Positions 1-9,796 of a stretch of 64,000 nucleotides of DNA are shown here, in pieces. The stretch comes from Thermohalobaculum sp039033215 (GTDB lineage Bacteria; Pseudomonadota; Alphaproteobacteria; Rhodobacterales; Rhodobacteraceae). The stretch covers positions 1 through 64,000 of the forward strand of contig JBCCDA010000011.1 in NCBI GenBank assembly GCA_039033215.1, given 5' to 3'. The stretch's first letter is position 1. Each line of letters begins with the position of its first letter. Under the pieces are notes generated by a model that ran no database searches, had not been told where the DNA came from, and saw only the letters and a program-made list of their open reading frames with translations. The translations under genes were made by a program, and so were the position numbers.

Positions 1-53
1 ACCTGATCTCTGAGGGCGTCAAGCGTCTCATTGGCATAGATCGATTGTGCCAC
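1..53 (-). CDS. N-terminus of an unidentified protein, cut by window edge
   Basis: A GTG start codon (complement of 51-53) follows an AGGGAGA ribosome-binding site at six-base spacing. The visible residues read roughly V/M-AQSIYANETLDALRDQ before the edge. This is too short to assign a family. It is co-oriented with the biotin carboxylase fragment upstream of it, so it may belong to the same acyl-CoA carboxylase locus, but that is inference. Confidence 0.4.
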   Translation of the reverse strand, partial: MAQSIYANETLDALRDQ

Positions 54-403
54 AGTACTTTCTCCCTGTTGGCGGGACGCGGGACCTACGCCTTCGCGTC
101 GCTATCATTGGCCCGATGCTTTGGGCAACCATATGAGGAACTCACGTTGAGATAAATGATGGAATCTCCGTCTCGCATTCCCGAAATTTGCGCAGCAAAT
201 ATCCGGGATCCTCCCGCACCGTGCAAAGGTTCTGAGCCATCAGCGTCGCGTGAAGACCCCGGATCAGCGTATCGGGTTCCATGCTTCGAAACTGATGACT
301 TGACCGCTTCATCCTAGACCTATCCCAGCTGATATACGCTGTCCGGGGACGCAATTCGGTTGGGATTTGCAAACGCTTTCCTCACCCGTACTCATATCCA
401 GCA
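54..403. other. Intergenic stretch without a convincing gene
   Basis: About 350 bases lie between the end of the carboxylase fragment and the partial gene at the left edge. A 76-codon minus-strand frame (142-372) has no recognisable motif and is not called. The stretch contains a small perfect inverted repeat, ATTTGC-GCA-GCAAAT, at 186-200, which could be an operator or chance. Nothing else was seen. Confidence 0.4.
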
Positions 404-1714
404 CTACTGTTCAGAGGCTTTGAACGTGACCAGGACATCGTCCTTGACCACAGACTGTCCCGGCTCACAGTGCACCGTGGCGATTTCAGCTGCGCGAGGC
501 GCGGTCAGCGTCTGCAGCATTTTCATGGACTCGATGACCACCACCGCAGCTCCAGACTTGACCTTGTCTCCGGCGGCAACTGCTATGGACGAGATTGTTC
601 CGGGCCCGGGCGCGAGTATCGCACTGGCTGCGGACGCTTCGATCTTCGTTTCTTTGCGCCAGGCTGCAAGCCCCTGCGGTCGATGGTAAGCGCGCGGACC
701 TTGCCCGCAGTCAACATAGACCCTTTGGCCGCCGCTTGGATGCTTCTCGACGAACGTGAAGTATGATCGCTCAATACCATCGTATGCCACATTGAGCCGG
801 CCGTTTGCCCGAGTGAATCTGATCATCATGTCGGCAGCATTGTTGTCGTCCATCGACGTAAGAACGACCTCGCGATCTGTCACCTGCACCCAATGCGCCA
901 GACGGTTTTCAGCATCATCGACGAGGACGATCGGTGCGCGCGCCTGCCAGGCGGATTCAGTCCCACCACGCCAGCTTCCAAGCGAACACCACGGTGAGCT
1001 TGCTTTTGTTACGTCATGGTCCAGCAGTACCGCCAGTATGGCAGCAGCCATATCAGTTGTCTCATTGGGAAGCGTCTGCCATTCGGCCATTTGCGCGACG
1101 AGATGGGTTGTGTGCGCTCCGGCGGTGAAGGTCTCGTTTTGCAAGACAGCACGCAGGAACGGCGTGTTGGTCTTAACCCCCATAAACGATGTATCTGAGA
1201 GTGCCTTATCCAGCTTGCGGATGGCCGTTTCGCGATCCTTGCCGTGGACGATTACCTTGGCCAGCATCGAGTCGTAGAACGGCGTGACCTCACTGCCATC
1301 ACCAACGCCACCATCGAAGCGAACGCTAGGCCCGCTTGGCGCGATCACACGGGCCAGTGTTCCCGTTTGCGGCATGAAATTGCGCGCAGCATTCTCCGCG
1401 GTGAGACGAACTTCCATCGACCAGCCGTTGGGCGCGATGTCATCTTGCGCTAGAGGTAATGGTTGGCCGGACGCGACGCGGATCTGCCAGTCAACCAAAT
1501 CCAGGTCGAGAATCTCCTCCGTAACCGGGTGCTCCACCTGAAGCCGCGTATTCACCTCGAGGAAAAAGAACTCCTGCGTTTCGGCATCGAGAATGAACTC
1601 GACTGTTCCAGCGTTGTCGTACTTCGTTTCCTGGGCCAGCGCGAGGGCTGCGCGATAAAGAGCCGTGCGTGTCTCGTCGCGCAATCCTGGCGCTGGTGCC
1701 TCTTCGACAATCTT
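404..1714 (-). pseudogene. Acyl-CoA carboxylase biotin carboxylase/BCCP subunit, N-terminus missing
   Basis: This is the last 436 residues of an MccA/PccA-type alpha subunit, which carboxylates a carrier biotin with ATP and bicarbonate for a partner carboxyltransferase. Visible in order are the rear of the ATP-grasp domain (KIVEEAPAPGL, then EVNTRLQVEHPVTEE), the biotin carboxylase C-terminal domain, a linker, and a C-terminal biotinyl domain with the ESMKM lysine motif. Family members run about 650-680 residues, so roughly the first 230 (biotin carboxylase N-domain and half of ATP-grasp) are absent. Homology stops at 1714, where a TadG-like sequence begins on the other strand. The frame stays open beyond the junction, but that part reads as antisense of TadG. 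As it stands it cannot bind ATP. The loss may be real or an assembly artefact. Confidence 0.8.
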
Positions 1715-1720
1715 TATTCG
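1711..1720. other. Head-to-head junction between two N-terminally truncated genes
   Basis: On the minus strand the conserved biotin carboxylase stretch ends with its lysine codon at 1712-1714. On the plus strand TadG-like sequence (SDQMAIAAANELDG) starts at about 1718. Both genes lose their 5' ends within a few bases, with no intergenic DNA, transposon end or obvious long repeat between them. This is what an inversion or deletion breakpoint, or a chimeric contig join, would look like. Confidence 0.7.
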
Positions 1721-3817
1721 GACCAGATGGCGATTGCCGCGGCGAACGAACTTGATGGGCAACCGGATTCGATCGAGCGCGCCGTCAGGGCCGTCTTCGG
1801 TCGGGATGGAGAGCCCCCGTTCCTGCGCAAGGTTGTGCCGGAGTACGGCGAGTTCCAGGTCGCCTCTATCGCGTTCTTCGCCGTGATGCTGGAGTCGGAT
1901 GCGCCGCAATCTGACATGACCGAGGCCTTTCCCGGATCGAACATGCTCGCGCGCGCCAGCCGTGCCAACGGACAAGCGGACCCGACGATCGTCTATGCCG
2001 CAGATGATCAGGAGAATACCTCGCGTGCGGCGCTTTTTGCGGTGGTCCAGACAGAGCAAGGCGCGACCCGGTCGGTGGTTCAGCGCATCGCGAACCTGCT
2101 CTTGACGATGGGCAACAACCCCAAGCCAACCTTCAACGGAACGCGTGACCGGGATCTGCCCGAGTTCGAGAGCACCCTGACCTTCGACGCGGTGTCTGCC
2201 GCAAGCCTGACTGAGATGAGCTGCGCCGAGATGAGCACGCTGGTCTTCTGCAACCCGTGGGAAGACATCGCGCCCAGCCCGCTGGACGTCGATCCCCAGG
2301 ACCCGCTCTACTCGGTCCCGGGGCGGTCGCTGCAGTACTTCGCACCGAACTTTCCAAACATGTCGTCTCGCGCGCCGGTGAAGACGGGCTCGGAGCCGTT
2401 CGTCAACTCGGTCTACGATTGGGACGTGAACCATCAGCTATTCAACCTGACCTCGCCACTCGCCGACGACAGCGGCGTATGCGATCTGTTGGTGAACCTG
2501 CGGCTCGACGGTGAAGACTACATGACCGCCCGGGACCGCTGCCTGATGGCCAAGGCCCACGCTGACCAGGTGTGCTGGGGGACAGACCGCGATCTGACCA
2601 TCACGCCCGCGCACGGCCCATCGGTCCAACGCGCGATCAACACGATCTTCGACATCTGGCTCGACCCCTTCGACGAAATGCTCGAGGACGCGGGAAGCGG
2701 CCAGGTGGGGTCCGGAGGCGTCGCGGTTCGTGAGCTGTTCGAGCCGGATGTACTGGCCGTGACCCCCTACGAGCTTGCGGATTGGTACACGACAACGGGA
2801 ACCAACCCGGAGGGAGAAGAGGGTCCGGGGTCGATGCAGGATGGCTTGACGGAGGAGGAGTTCGAGTCGATCGGGACGTCAGGCGGCCCGGCATCTGCGG
2901 GCCACCTGTCAGCGGCGCCCAACCTGATCCTCAAGGCTGGCATCAGCCAGTTCGCGCTCGTCGATGAATGCCATATCGGCACCTACGACGCTGCATTGTC
3001 GGGTTCTACCACCAGCACAACGCTCGCCGCGCCCTGCGAGAACGACTTCATCGGGGATCACTTCGAAGGTGCTGGCGGGTCGTCTGGCTATCCGCAGCAG
3101 AACCTGGAGGACTACTGGCGCGACACCTATCAGGTGACCACGATCTTTACGCCGGATGCAGCCGGGCAGGGTTCCACCAATCAGTGCGGGACCTCGCAGG
3201 AAGAACAGACGCCCGGATACGCGGAGTTCTGCAACGCATCCAACGTGCCCGCCAGCGGTGAGCTCGACACCTGGTACGAGATGTATCAGCGAGAGCGGGA
3301 ACTGTTGGTGGACGTAGATACGATCGACTCGAATTCACGTGTCACGGATCCAAACTTTGGCGGCCTGTGGTGCGACAACGAAAGCTGTGGACCCGTAAAC
3401 TACGTCGACCGCTACAATCTGACAGCGGGCGGGCCGACCCAGCCCTTCATCAAGCACGGGCCCGACGACTACTACGGTATCACTGATGCATCATCGCTAT
3501 TCCAACCGGGGCGCGAGCGGAGACGGATCAGGTCGGCGATGGTCAACTGCAGCGCCGTCACGGATCGGATCCCTGATACCGATGGCGCTTACACGGTCGA
3601 GACCAACGAACTGCGTTTGATGGACATGTATATCCCGATGCCAGTCGGCGCGGACTGCGGGCTGGAGCCTGATCCGAGCGGACTGTTGTCAACAGCCGAT
3701 CGCGCGATCCTGTCCTGCGATCCCGATGATGCGATGGAGCAGCAGATGTTCGTCGAGATCATCGAGGACGTCAGCGACGAGATCACCCGGCAGTACACAG
3801 CGCATCTTGTTCGCTGA
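1715..3817 (+). pseudogene. TadG-like pilus-assembly protein, N-terminus missing
   Basis: About 700 residues resemble Rhodobacteraceae TadE/TadG-like proteins of the Flp/Tad pilus system, which sit in the inner membrane and project into the periplasm. The start of homology, DQMAIAAANELDGQPDSIERA at the junction, is the conserved stretch that normally follows the N-terminal membrane helix (family: helix, then a run of the type aaDaaALAaA-eLdG). That helix and its start codon are missing. The remaining body is acidic and cysteine-bearing, as expected for an exported domain. The reading frame has no stops from the junction to the TGA at 3815-3817. No other tad genes are visible, so it would be an orphan or severed from its cluster. 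Without the helix it would not be inserted in the membrane. The family call is from pattern recognition and is moderately secure. Confidence 0.65.
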
Positions 3818-3846
3818 GTGGCCAGGGTCGCGCAGCGCCCGCTTCG

Positions 3847-4494
3847 TTAGACCCCGGCACCAACCGGGCACGTGACGCCCGTTCCACCCACGCCGCAGTA
3901 GCCGCCCGGGTTCTTGGCGAGGTACTGCTGATGGTAATCCTCGGCGAAGTAGTACTCCGGCGCTGTCAGGATCTCGGTCGTGATCGGGCCATAGCCTGCG
4001 GCACTCAGCCGGTCCTGGAACGCGTCACGGGTCTGGCGCGCAATCTCAGCCTGGGCGTCCGAGTATGTGTAGATGCCGGAGCGATACTGCGTGCCCACAT
4101 CGTTGCCCTGCCGCATGCCCTGCGTCGGGTCATGACCTTCCCAGAAATGGCGAAGCAGCTCATCATACGAGATCTTGGAGGGATCGAACACAACGCGCAC
4201 GACTTCGTTGTGACCGGTGCGTCCGGAGCACACTTCCTGATAGGTCGGGTTCGGCGTGAAGCCGGCGGCGTAGCCGACCGACGTGACCCAGACCCCTGGA
4301 ACCTGCCAGAACTGACGCTCGATCCCCCAGAAGCAGCCCATGCCGAACATCGCTATTTCGGTCCCCTCGGGGTACGGACCCGCCAGTTTGCGGCCGTTCA
4401 CGAAATGTGTCTCAGCCGTCGGAATCGAGGCTGTACGCCCATCCAGAGCGGTTTCCGGCGTCGGCATAGCTGTCTTTCGGAATAGGCCAAACAT
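3847..4494 (-). CDS. msrA: Peptide-methionine (S)-S-oxide reductase MsrA
   Basis: A 215-residue MsrA, which reduces methionine-S-sulfoxide in free methionine and oxidised proteins. The catalytic cysteine lies in the family motif GMGCFWG (about residue 53), followed by the substrate-binding pattern SVGYAAG, and HNEVVRVVFDP downstream. A C-terminal CGVGGTGVTCPVG stretch carries candidate resolving cysteines. The roughly 45 residues ahead of the catalytic domain are usual for the longer bacterial forms. It is convergent with the TadG-like fragment (stops 30 bases apart) and transcribed alone. No MsrB is nearby. Confidence 0.95.
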   Translation of the reverse strand: MFGLFRKTAMPTPETALDGRTASIPTAETHFVNGRKLAGPYPEGTEIAMFGMGCFWGIERQFWQVPGVWVTSVGYAAGFTPNPTYQEVCSGRTGHNEVVRVVFDPSKISYDELLRHFWEGHDPTQGMRQGNDVGTQYRSGIYTYSDAQAEIARQTRDAFQDRLSAAGYGPITTEILTAPEYYFAEDYHQQYLAKNPGGYCGVGGTGVTCPVGAGV

Positions 4495-4635
4495 AGATCA
4501 CCTCGCGCATGAATTGCCTCTTAGATGGGTCTGGAACGGCGATGCTCAAGTAGGCCCGGCATTGTTGAAGCCGCTCAGCGCACGGGATCTGGAGGCGTCG
4601 CTGAACGACGATCGACGCCCAACAGGTGATACCCG

Positions 4636-5121
4636 CTACTGTGGCACGCGCAGAATGCTTGGTCCCCGCGGTGGCTGCTGCTCCGGGTCGAGCTGCGTTG
4701 AGGGGTCACCGTCCGGCAGATCCACGGCAGCCGCTTCGTCCCCGTCGGTATCGGGCACCTCGGACTCGGGCTCATCTTCCGGCAAGAGGAAGCCACCGTC
4801 GGGGATGTCGTTGGTCCATCGGTACCCAAGCCCGCCGCTGGGGTTGTCGAGCATCAGGCTGCGCACCTTTCGACGCGTGACCTTGCAGCGAATGCGACGC
4901 GTAGTGCCGTCCGCCATCAGGATCTCGCCGTAGGCGTAGTTTCGGTTCTCTTCCCGTCGGATCTTGCCAAAGGTGACGTCCACCTCGCCGTATGTGTCCT
5001 TCGCCTCGGCGTTGCAGATGTCGATCATCGCGCTCTTGCTTTGCGCGAAACCGGTCGTCGGGAGAACCGCGGCGCCAAGCAGACCCAGCACGGACGCGCA
5101 GACAATCCACTTTCGTCTCAT
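4636..5121 (-). CDS. Secreted hypothetical protein
   Basis: A 161-residue protein of unknown function. It begins MRRKWIVCASVLGLLGAA, a typical Sec signal peptide with a likely cleavage after TTGFAQ. The mature part has a short conserved-looking core (ICNAEAKDTYGEVDVTFGKI, then YAYGEI) with two cysteines, then an acidic, proline-rich low-complexity tail. The ATG at 5121 is chosen because a GGGAG ribosome-binding site lies just upstream and the signal peptide starts there; a longer frame would begin with unnatural sequence. It is divergent from pyc, with about 140 bases shared as promoter space. No function is proposed. Confidence 0.7.
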   Translation of the reverse strand: MRRKWIVCASVLGLLGAAVLPTTGFAQSKSAMIDICNAEAKDTYGEVDVTFGKIRREENRNYAYGEILMADGTTRRIRCKVTRRKVRSLMLDNPSGGLGYRWTNDIPDGGFLLPEDEPESEVPDTDGDEAAAVDLPDGDPSTQLDPEQQPPRGPSILRVPQ

Positions 5122-5264
5122 CGGGGCTCTCCCGCCATGGCCGCAGCGCCTTCGGTCCCCCGACCATAGCGCAAACCAGGCGAAGGCAGACCAACAATCC
5201 ACTTTAGGTTGCTGCGCTGCAACCTTGCGGCTATCCCTCCCGTGCAGATCCGCCGGAGACGATT

Positions 5265-8200
5265 ATGCCCGAATTCAAAAAGATCCTGATCGCCAACCGT
5301 GGTGAGATTGCCATCCGCATCAGCCGTGCAGCGAACGAGATGGGCATGGGCACGGTTGGTATCTATGCCGAGGAAGACAAACTTGGTCTGCACCGGTTTA
5401 AAACCGACGAGGCCTATCAGGTCGGCAAGGGCAAGGGGCCCGTCGAGGCGTACCTCAGCATCGATGAGATCGTGCGCGTTGCCCGCCGCTCAGGCTGCGA
5501 CGCCGTCCATCCCGGGTATGGCCTTTTGTCCGAGAATCCGGACTTCGTGGAGGCCTGCAACCGCGAGGGTATCACGTTCATCGGCCCAAGCGCAGACACC
5601 ATGCGGATGCTCGGAGACAAGGCATCGGCCCGTCGTGCAGCGATTGCGGCGGGGGTTCCCGTGGTTCCGGCGACCGAGGTGCTGCCTGATCCGGACGCCC
5701 CGGGTGCCATCGACCAGATCCGCGCAATGGCAGACGAGGTGGGCTATCCCCTGATGCTCAAGGCTTCTTGGGGCGGTGGCGGGCGTGGAATGCGGCCGAT
5801 CTTCGGCCCCGACGATCTGGAGGACAAGGTGCGCGAGGGCCGCCGCGAGGCCGAGGCCGCATTCGGGAACGGCGAGGGCTATCTCGAGAAGCTGATCGCC
5901 AAGGCGCGCCACGTCGAAGTACAGGTCCTTGGCGACAGGTTCGGCCACCTTGTGCACCTCTACGAGCGTGATTGTTCGGTCCAGCGTCGCAACCAGAAAG
6001 TCGTGGAGCGCGCGCCCGCCCCCTACCTCACCCGGCATCAACGCGATGAGATCAGCGATCTGGGGCTCAGGATTGCCCGTCACGCGAACTACGAATGCGC
6101 AGGCACGGTCGAGTTCCTGATGGATATGGACTCGGGCAAATTCTATTTCATCGAGGTGAATCCCCGCGTACAGGTCGAGCACACGGTGACCGAGGAGGTC
6201 ACAGGGATCGACATCGTCCGCGCCCAGATCAAGATCGCCGAGGGCAAGCCGCTGAGCGAGGCCATCGGCGTCGAAGGCCAGGAATCGATCTGGCTGAACG
6301 GGCATGCGATCCAGACCCGGATCACCACCGAAGACCCGCTTAACAACTTCATTCCCGACTATGGCCGGATCACGGCCTATCGCGGCGCCACGGGGTTCGG
6401 CATTCGTCTGGATGGCGGCACGGCCTATTCAGGCGCCGTGATCACGCGCTTCTACGACAGCCTGCTAGAGAAGGTCACCGCATGGGCGCCGACGCCCGAG
6501 GAGGCGATCGCGCGCATGGACCGCGCGCTCCGCGAATTCCGGATCCGGGGCGTTGCCACCAACATCGCCTTCGTTGAGAATCTGCTGCAGCATCCGGAGT
6601 TCCTGAACAATACCTACCATACGAAGTTCATCGACGAGACGCCTGCGCTCTTCGAGTTCCGCAAGCGCCGCGACCGGGCGACGAAGCTGCTCACGTTCAT
6701 CGGCGATATCACCGTCAACGGAAATCCCGAGGTGGCGGGGGCTGGAACAGCCCCAGATGCACAGCCGCCGGAGCCACCGAAGCCGCTCAGCCATACCTTC
6801 CCGCCCGGTCTCAAGCAGAAGCTGGACGCAGAGGGGCCGAAAGCCGTTGCCGACTGGATGCTGGCACAGAAGCAGCTGCTGATCACCGACACGACGATGC
6901 GGGACGGGCACCAATCGCTGCTGGCCACGCGGATGCGATCGATCGACATGGCGCGCGTGGCCCCGGCCTATGCGCAGTTCATGCCGGATCTGTTCTCGAT
7001 GGAATGCTGGGGTGGCGCCACCTTCGATGTCGCCTATCGCTTCCTGCAGGAGTGCCCATGGCAGCGGCTTCGCGACCTGCGCGCGGCCATGCCGAACATG
7101 CTGACCCAGATGCTGCTGCGCGCGTCCAACGGGGTCGGCTACACCAATCTGCCGGACAACGTGGTGCAGCACTTCATTCGCCAGGCAGCCAGCACCGGCA
7201 TGGACGTCTTTCGCGTCTTCGACCCGCTCAACTGGATCGAGAACATGCGCCTCAGCATGGACACCGTGCTGGAGACCGAGCGTCTTCTCGAAGCCTGCGT
7301 CTGCTACACTGGCGACATCCACGATCCCGATCGCGCGAAGTACTCGCTGGCCTACTACGTGGATCTCGCCAAGCAGCTTGAGGCGGCCGGGGCGCATGTG
7401 CTCTGCATCAAGGACATGGGCGGGTTGGTGAAACCTGCCGCGGCGTCCGCCCTGGTGAGCGCGCTGAAGAACGAGATCACGATCCCCGTGCACTTCCACA
7501 GCCACGATACCTCGGGGCTCAGCGGGGCGTCATATCTGGCCGCGGCGGACGCCGGGGCCGATGCGGTCGACTGCGCCATGGACGCGTTCTCGGGACTGAC
7601 CTCGCAGGCGCCCATGGGCTCGCTGGTCGCGGCCCTCCAGCATCAGGAACGGGACACTGGCCTCAACCTCGGCGCGATCCGCGAGATCTCGACCTACTGG
7701 GAAGGGGTCCGCCGGATGTACGCAGGCTTCGAGGCCGACATGCGCAATCCGACCTCCGAGGTCTATCTCCACGAGATGCCCGGGGGTCAGGTGACGAACC
7801 TGCGGGCACAGGCGCGCTCGATGGGCCTGGAGGACCGTTGGCCCGAGATTGCGCGCACGTACCACGACGTGAACATTGCCTTTGGCGATGTGATCAAGGT
7901 GACGCCCATCGCCAAGACTGTTGGCGACATGGCGCTGTCCCTGGTCTCGGCGGGGCTCTCGGTGGACGATCTGTTGGATCCCGGCAAGGACGTCTCGGTG
8001 CCTGACTCGGTCGTGACGTTCTTCAAGGGCGATGTCGGCCAGCCCCCGGGCGGGTTCCCCGAGGTGCTGCAGAAGAAGGTGCTGAAAGGGGCCGAGCCGA
8101 TCGCGGTACGGCCGGGCTCGGTGCTGCCGCCCGTCGATCTCGAAGCCAAGCGCCACGAGGCCCAGGAGAAGATGGAGGGGCTCCGCGTCGATGACGAAGA

Positions 8201-8723
8201 TCTCGCCTCCTACCTGATGTACGAGACCGTCTATCTGGACTACATGGGCCGCCGGCGCGACTATGGCCCTGTTCGCGTGATACCGACGCCCACGTTCTTC
8301 TACGGCATGGAGCCGGGCGAGGAGATCATGGTTGATCTGGAACCTGGCAAGACGCTGGTTGTGCGTCTTCAGACCATTGCCGACATGAACGACCAGGGCG
8401 AGGTGCGGTTGTTCTTCGAGCTGAACGGTCAGCCGCGTGTGATCCGGGTGCCCGACCGCTCTGCGGCTGCTGCCGGGGGCCGCGCCGAGAAGGCCGATCC
8501 TGCAAACGCCGCCCATGTTGCCGCGCCGATGCCAGGGTCCGTCGCGTCGGTGGCCGTGGCCGAGGGGCAGGAGGTCCACGCGGGCCAGGTTCTGCTCACG
8601 CTCGAGGCGATGAAGATGGAGACCGCCATCCATGCCGAGCGCGATGGGACAATCGCCCGGATCGTGACTCCAGCCGGCTCGGCTGTCGATGCGAAGGATC
8701 TGCTGGTGGTGTTCGACGCCTGA
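5265..8723 (+). CDS. pyc: Pyruvate carboxylase
   Basis: A 1,152-residue single-chain pyruvate carboxylase, which makes oxaloacetate from pyruvate, bicarbonate and ATP to refill the TCA cycle. Domains in order are biotin carboxylase (residues 1-450, with glycine-rich ATP loop KASWGGGGRGM and EVNPRVQVEH), a spacer, the carboxyltransferase domain (about 535-830, starting DTTMRDGHQSLLATR), the tetramerisation/allosteric region, and the biotinyl domain with the biotinylated lysine near residue 1117 (EAMKME). Length and domain order match the family. The ATG at 5265 starts the conserved PEFKKILIANRGEIA. It is monocistronic and followed by a strong hairpin. Together with ppdK and meaB it forms a core anaplerotic neighbourhood. 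Confidence 0.97.
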   Translation: MPEFKKILIANRGEIAIRISRAANEMGMGTVGIYAEEDKLGLHRFKTDEAYQVGKGKGPVEAYLSIDEIVRVARRSGCDAVHPGYGLLSENPDFVEACNREGITFIGPSADTMRMLGDKASARRAAIAAGVPVVPATEVLPDPDAPGAIDQIRAMADEVGYPLMLKASWGGGGRGMRPIFGPDDLEDKVREGRREAEAAFGNGEGYLEKLIAKARHVEVQVLGDRFGHLVHLYERDCSVQRRNQKVVERAPAPYLTRHQRDEISDLGLRIARHANYECAGTVEFLMDMDSGKFYFIEVNPRVQVEHTVTEEVTGIDIVRAQIKIAEGKPLSEAIGVEGQESIWLNGHAIQTRITTEDPLNNFIPDYGRITAYRGATGFGIRLDGGTAYSGAVITRFYDSLLEKVTAWAPTPEEAIARMDRALREFRIRGVATNIAFVENLLQHPEFLNNTYHTKFIDETPALFEFRKRRDRATKLLTFIGDITVNGNPEVAGAGTAPDAQPPEPPKPLSHTFPPGLKQKLDAEGPKAVADWMLAQKQLLITDTTMRDGHQSLLATRMRSIDMARVAPAYAQFMPDLFSMECWGGATFDVAYRFLQECPWQRLRDLRAAMPNMLTQMLLRASNGVGYTNLPDNVVQHFIRQAASTGMDVFRVFDPLNWIENMRLSMDTVLETERLLEACVCYTGDIHDPDRAKYSLAYYVDLAKQLEAAGAHVLCIKDMGGLVKPAAASALVSALKNEITIPVHFHSHDTSGLSGASYLAAADAGADAVDCAMDAFSGLTSQAPMGSLVAALQHQERDTGLNLGAIREISTYWEGVRRMYAGFEADMRNPTSEVYLHEMPGGQVTNLRAQARSMGLEDRWPEIARTYHDVNIAFGDVIKVTPIAKTVGDMALSLVSAGLSVDDLLDPGKDVSVPDSVVTFFKGDVGQPPGGFPEVLQKKVLKGAEPIAVRPGSVLPPVDLEAKRHEAQEKMEGLRVDDEDLASYLMYETVYLDYMGRRRDYGPVRVIPTPTFFYGMEPGEEIMVDLEPGKTLVVRLQTIADMNDQGEVRLFFELNGQPRVIRVPDRSAAAAGGRAEKADPANAAHVAAPMPGSVASVAVAEGQEVHAGQVLLTLEAMKMETAIHAERDGTIARIVTPAGSAVDAKDLLVVFDA

Positions 8724-8746
8724 GGCAAAGCTACCCTGAAATTGGA

Positions 8747-8771
8747 GAGGCCGGGCATGAAGCCCGGCCTC
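8747..8771. terminator. Bidirectional hairpin terminator between pyc and the cell-wall hydrolase
   Basis: A perfect 10-bp inverted repeat, GAGGCCGGGC and GCCCGGCCTC, with a five-base loop. It lies between two convergent genes. There is no strong T-run on either side, so it may work with Rho or only protect the 3' end. Confidence 0.65.
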
Positions 8772-8797
8772 AGTCCCCCGTTCCGCTCTTGGGCGGC

Positions 8798-9628
8798 TTA
8801 GTTCCGGCTTAGCGTCGTCGGCGGCCTGTAGAAGATGTGGGCACCGATCTTTGCGGTCTTCACGAACTTCTTGGCCCAACGCGGCTTCACGAACGTGGCA
8901 TGGTAGAAAAGCGCATCCTGCGTCAGGGTCCGCTGCTTGCCCTCCATCATGATCCAAGCGAGCTTGCCCAGTTCCTCGAACACGGGCTTGTTGCCAATCT
9001 TGTTCGAGCGGCCATCGCAATTGTAGGAGAACTGGCAGGCGTTGCGACGGTGCTTGCCCTGCTGGACAACGCCGCAAATCGTGTTGGGATAACGCGCACT
9101 GTCCATCCGATTCAGGATCACCTCGGCCACAGCGCGCTGGCCCGCGCGGCTTTCGCCACGAGCTTCGAAGTAGAGCGCCTCGGTCAGGCAGTACCATTCT
9201 TCTGAACGGGAGCCGACCTCGACCTTCTCCAACGCAACGTCGCTCACCGGCCCGCCCAGAGTCTGCGCTGCCTGGCTCGTCATCTCGGCCTGCATTCCGG
9301 TGGAGACGCTCGTTGCCTGCGCATCTTGTGTGCTCAACGCGTCCAACATCGCCCGCGCTCGGTCGCGCACCTCTTCATTTTCAGGATTGTCGGTATCGAT
9401 CCGCCCGAGACCGGACGCGCGGGCAAACCCGGCCGTCACGGCAAATGCTGACAGGCCCTGCTGCTCTCCATCGAGCGCGTCTGTCAGCGCGTCATGATAC
9501 GTCCCGGGATATGTCGCTTTCGTGTCTGCAGACACCACAAGAGGCGTCAACCCCACGATCGCTGCAAGCGCCCCCCCGGCAAGCAGATGCCTGCCCAGGA
9601 TGGGCAGGGTCGTCCTCAGATATGACAT
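8798..9628 (-). CDS. SleB/CwlJ-type cell wall hydrolase
   Basis: A 276-residue exported protein with a C-terminal Hydrolase_2 (SleB) domain, a family of glycoside hydrolases acting on peptidoglycan. The signal-anchor segment (LLAGGALAAIVGLTPLVVS) is at the N-terminus. Residues around 145-265 hold the catalytic pattern ALYFEARGE, with its conserved glutamate, then VAEVILNRM and CQFSYNCDG. The roughly 110 residues between are low-complexity and poorly conserved. The ATG at 9628 is preferred over an upstream ATG at 9652 because GGAGAGGG sits six bases before it. It probably serves wall turnover, not germination, as no sporulation context exists. It is convergent with pyc. Confidence 0.88.
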   Translation of the reverse strand: MSYLRTTLPILGRHLLAGGALAAIVGLTPLVVSADTKATYPGTYHDALTDALDGEQQGLSAFAVTAGFARASGLGRIDTDNPENEEVRDRARAMLDALSTQDAQATSVSTGMQAEMTSQAAQTLGGPVSDVALEKVEVGSRSEEWYCLTEALYFEARGESRAGQRAVAEVILNRMDSARYPNTICGVVQQGKHRRNACQFSYNCDGRSNKIGNKPVFEELGKLAWIMMEGKQRTLTQDALFYHATFVKPRWAKKFVKTAKIGAHIFYRPPTTLSRN

Positions 9629-9796
9629 GTCGTCCCTCTCCGTCGTACTCATGGGCGAGGTGAGTTGACCGTGTCCCGGGCTACTGCCTTCGGTCCGATC
9701 TTAGCGCCCAGGTTTCGGACTCGTTCTAGTCCTCTGAGTGCACGCTCAATCGCATCGGCGCCGGGCCGACCGCGAGTCTTGTCGATAAATTTTCGC

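Noticed and set aside
142..372. 76-codon minus-strand frame near the left edge
   Set aside because: No recognisable motif and no good ribosome-binding site; treated as intergenic.
1463..1714. Extension of the TadG frame upstream of the junction
   Set aside because: It is antisense of the carboxylase and has no TadG character.
404..2434. A 676-residue minus-strand frame covering the whole carboxylase gene
   Set aside because: Only the part below 1714 resembles a carboxylase. The rest is antisense of the TadG-like sequence.
6465..7505. Long minus-strand frame inside pyc
   Set aside because: Antisense shadow of a conserved gene in GC-rich DNA, no family resemblance.
7530..9197. 555-residue minus-strand frame over the pyc end and the cell-wall hydrolase gene
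   Set aside because: It crosses two clear genes and has no motif. The part overlapping the hydrolase is an alternative frame.
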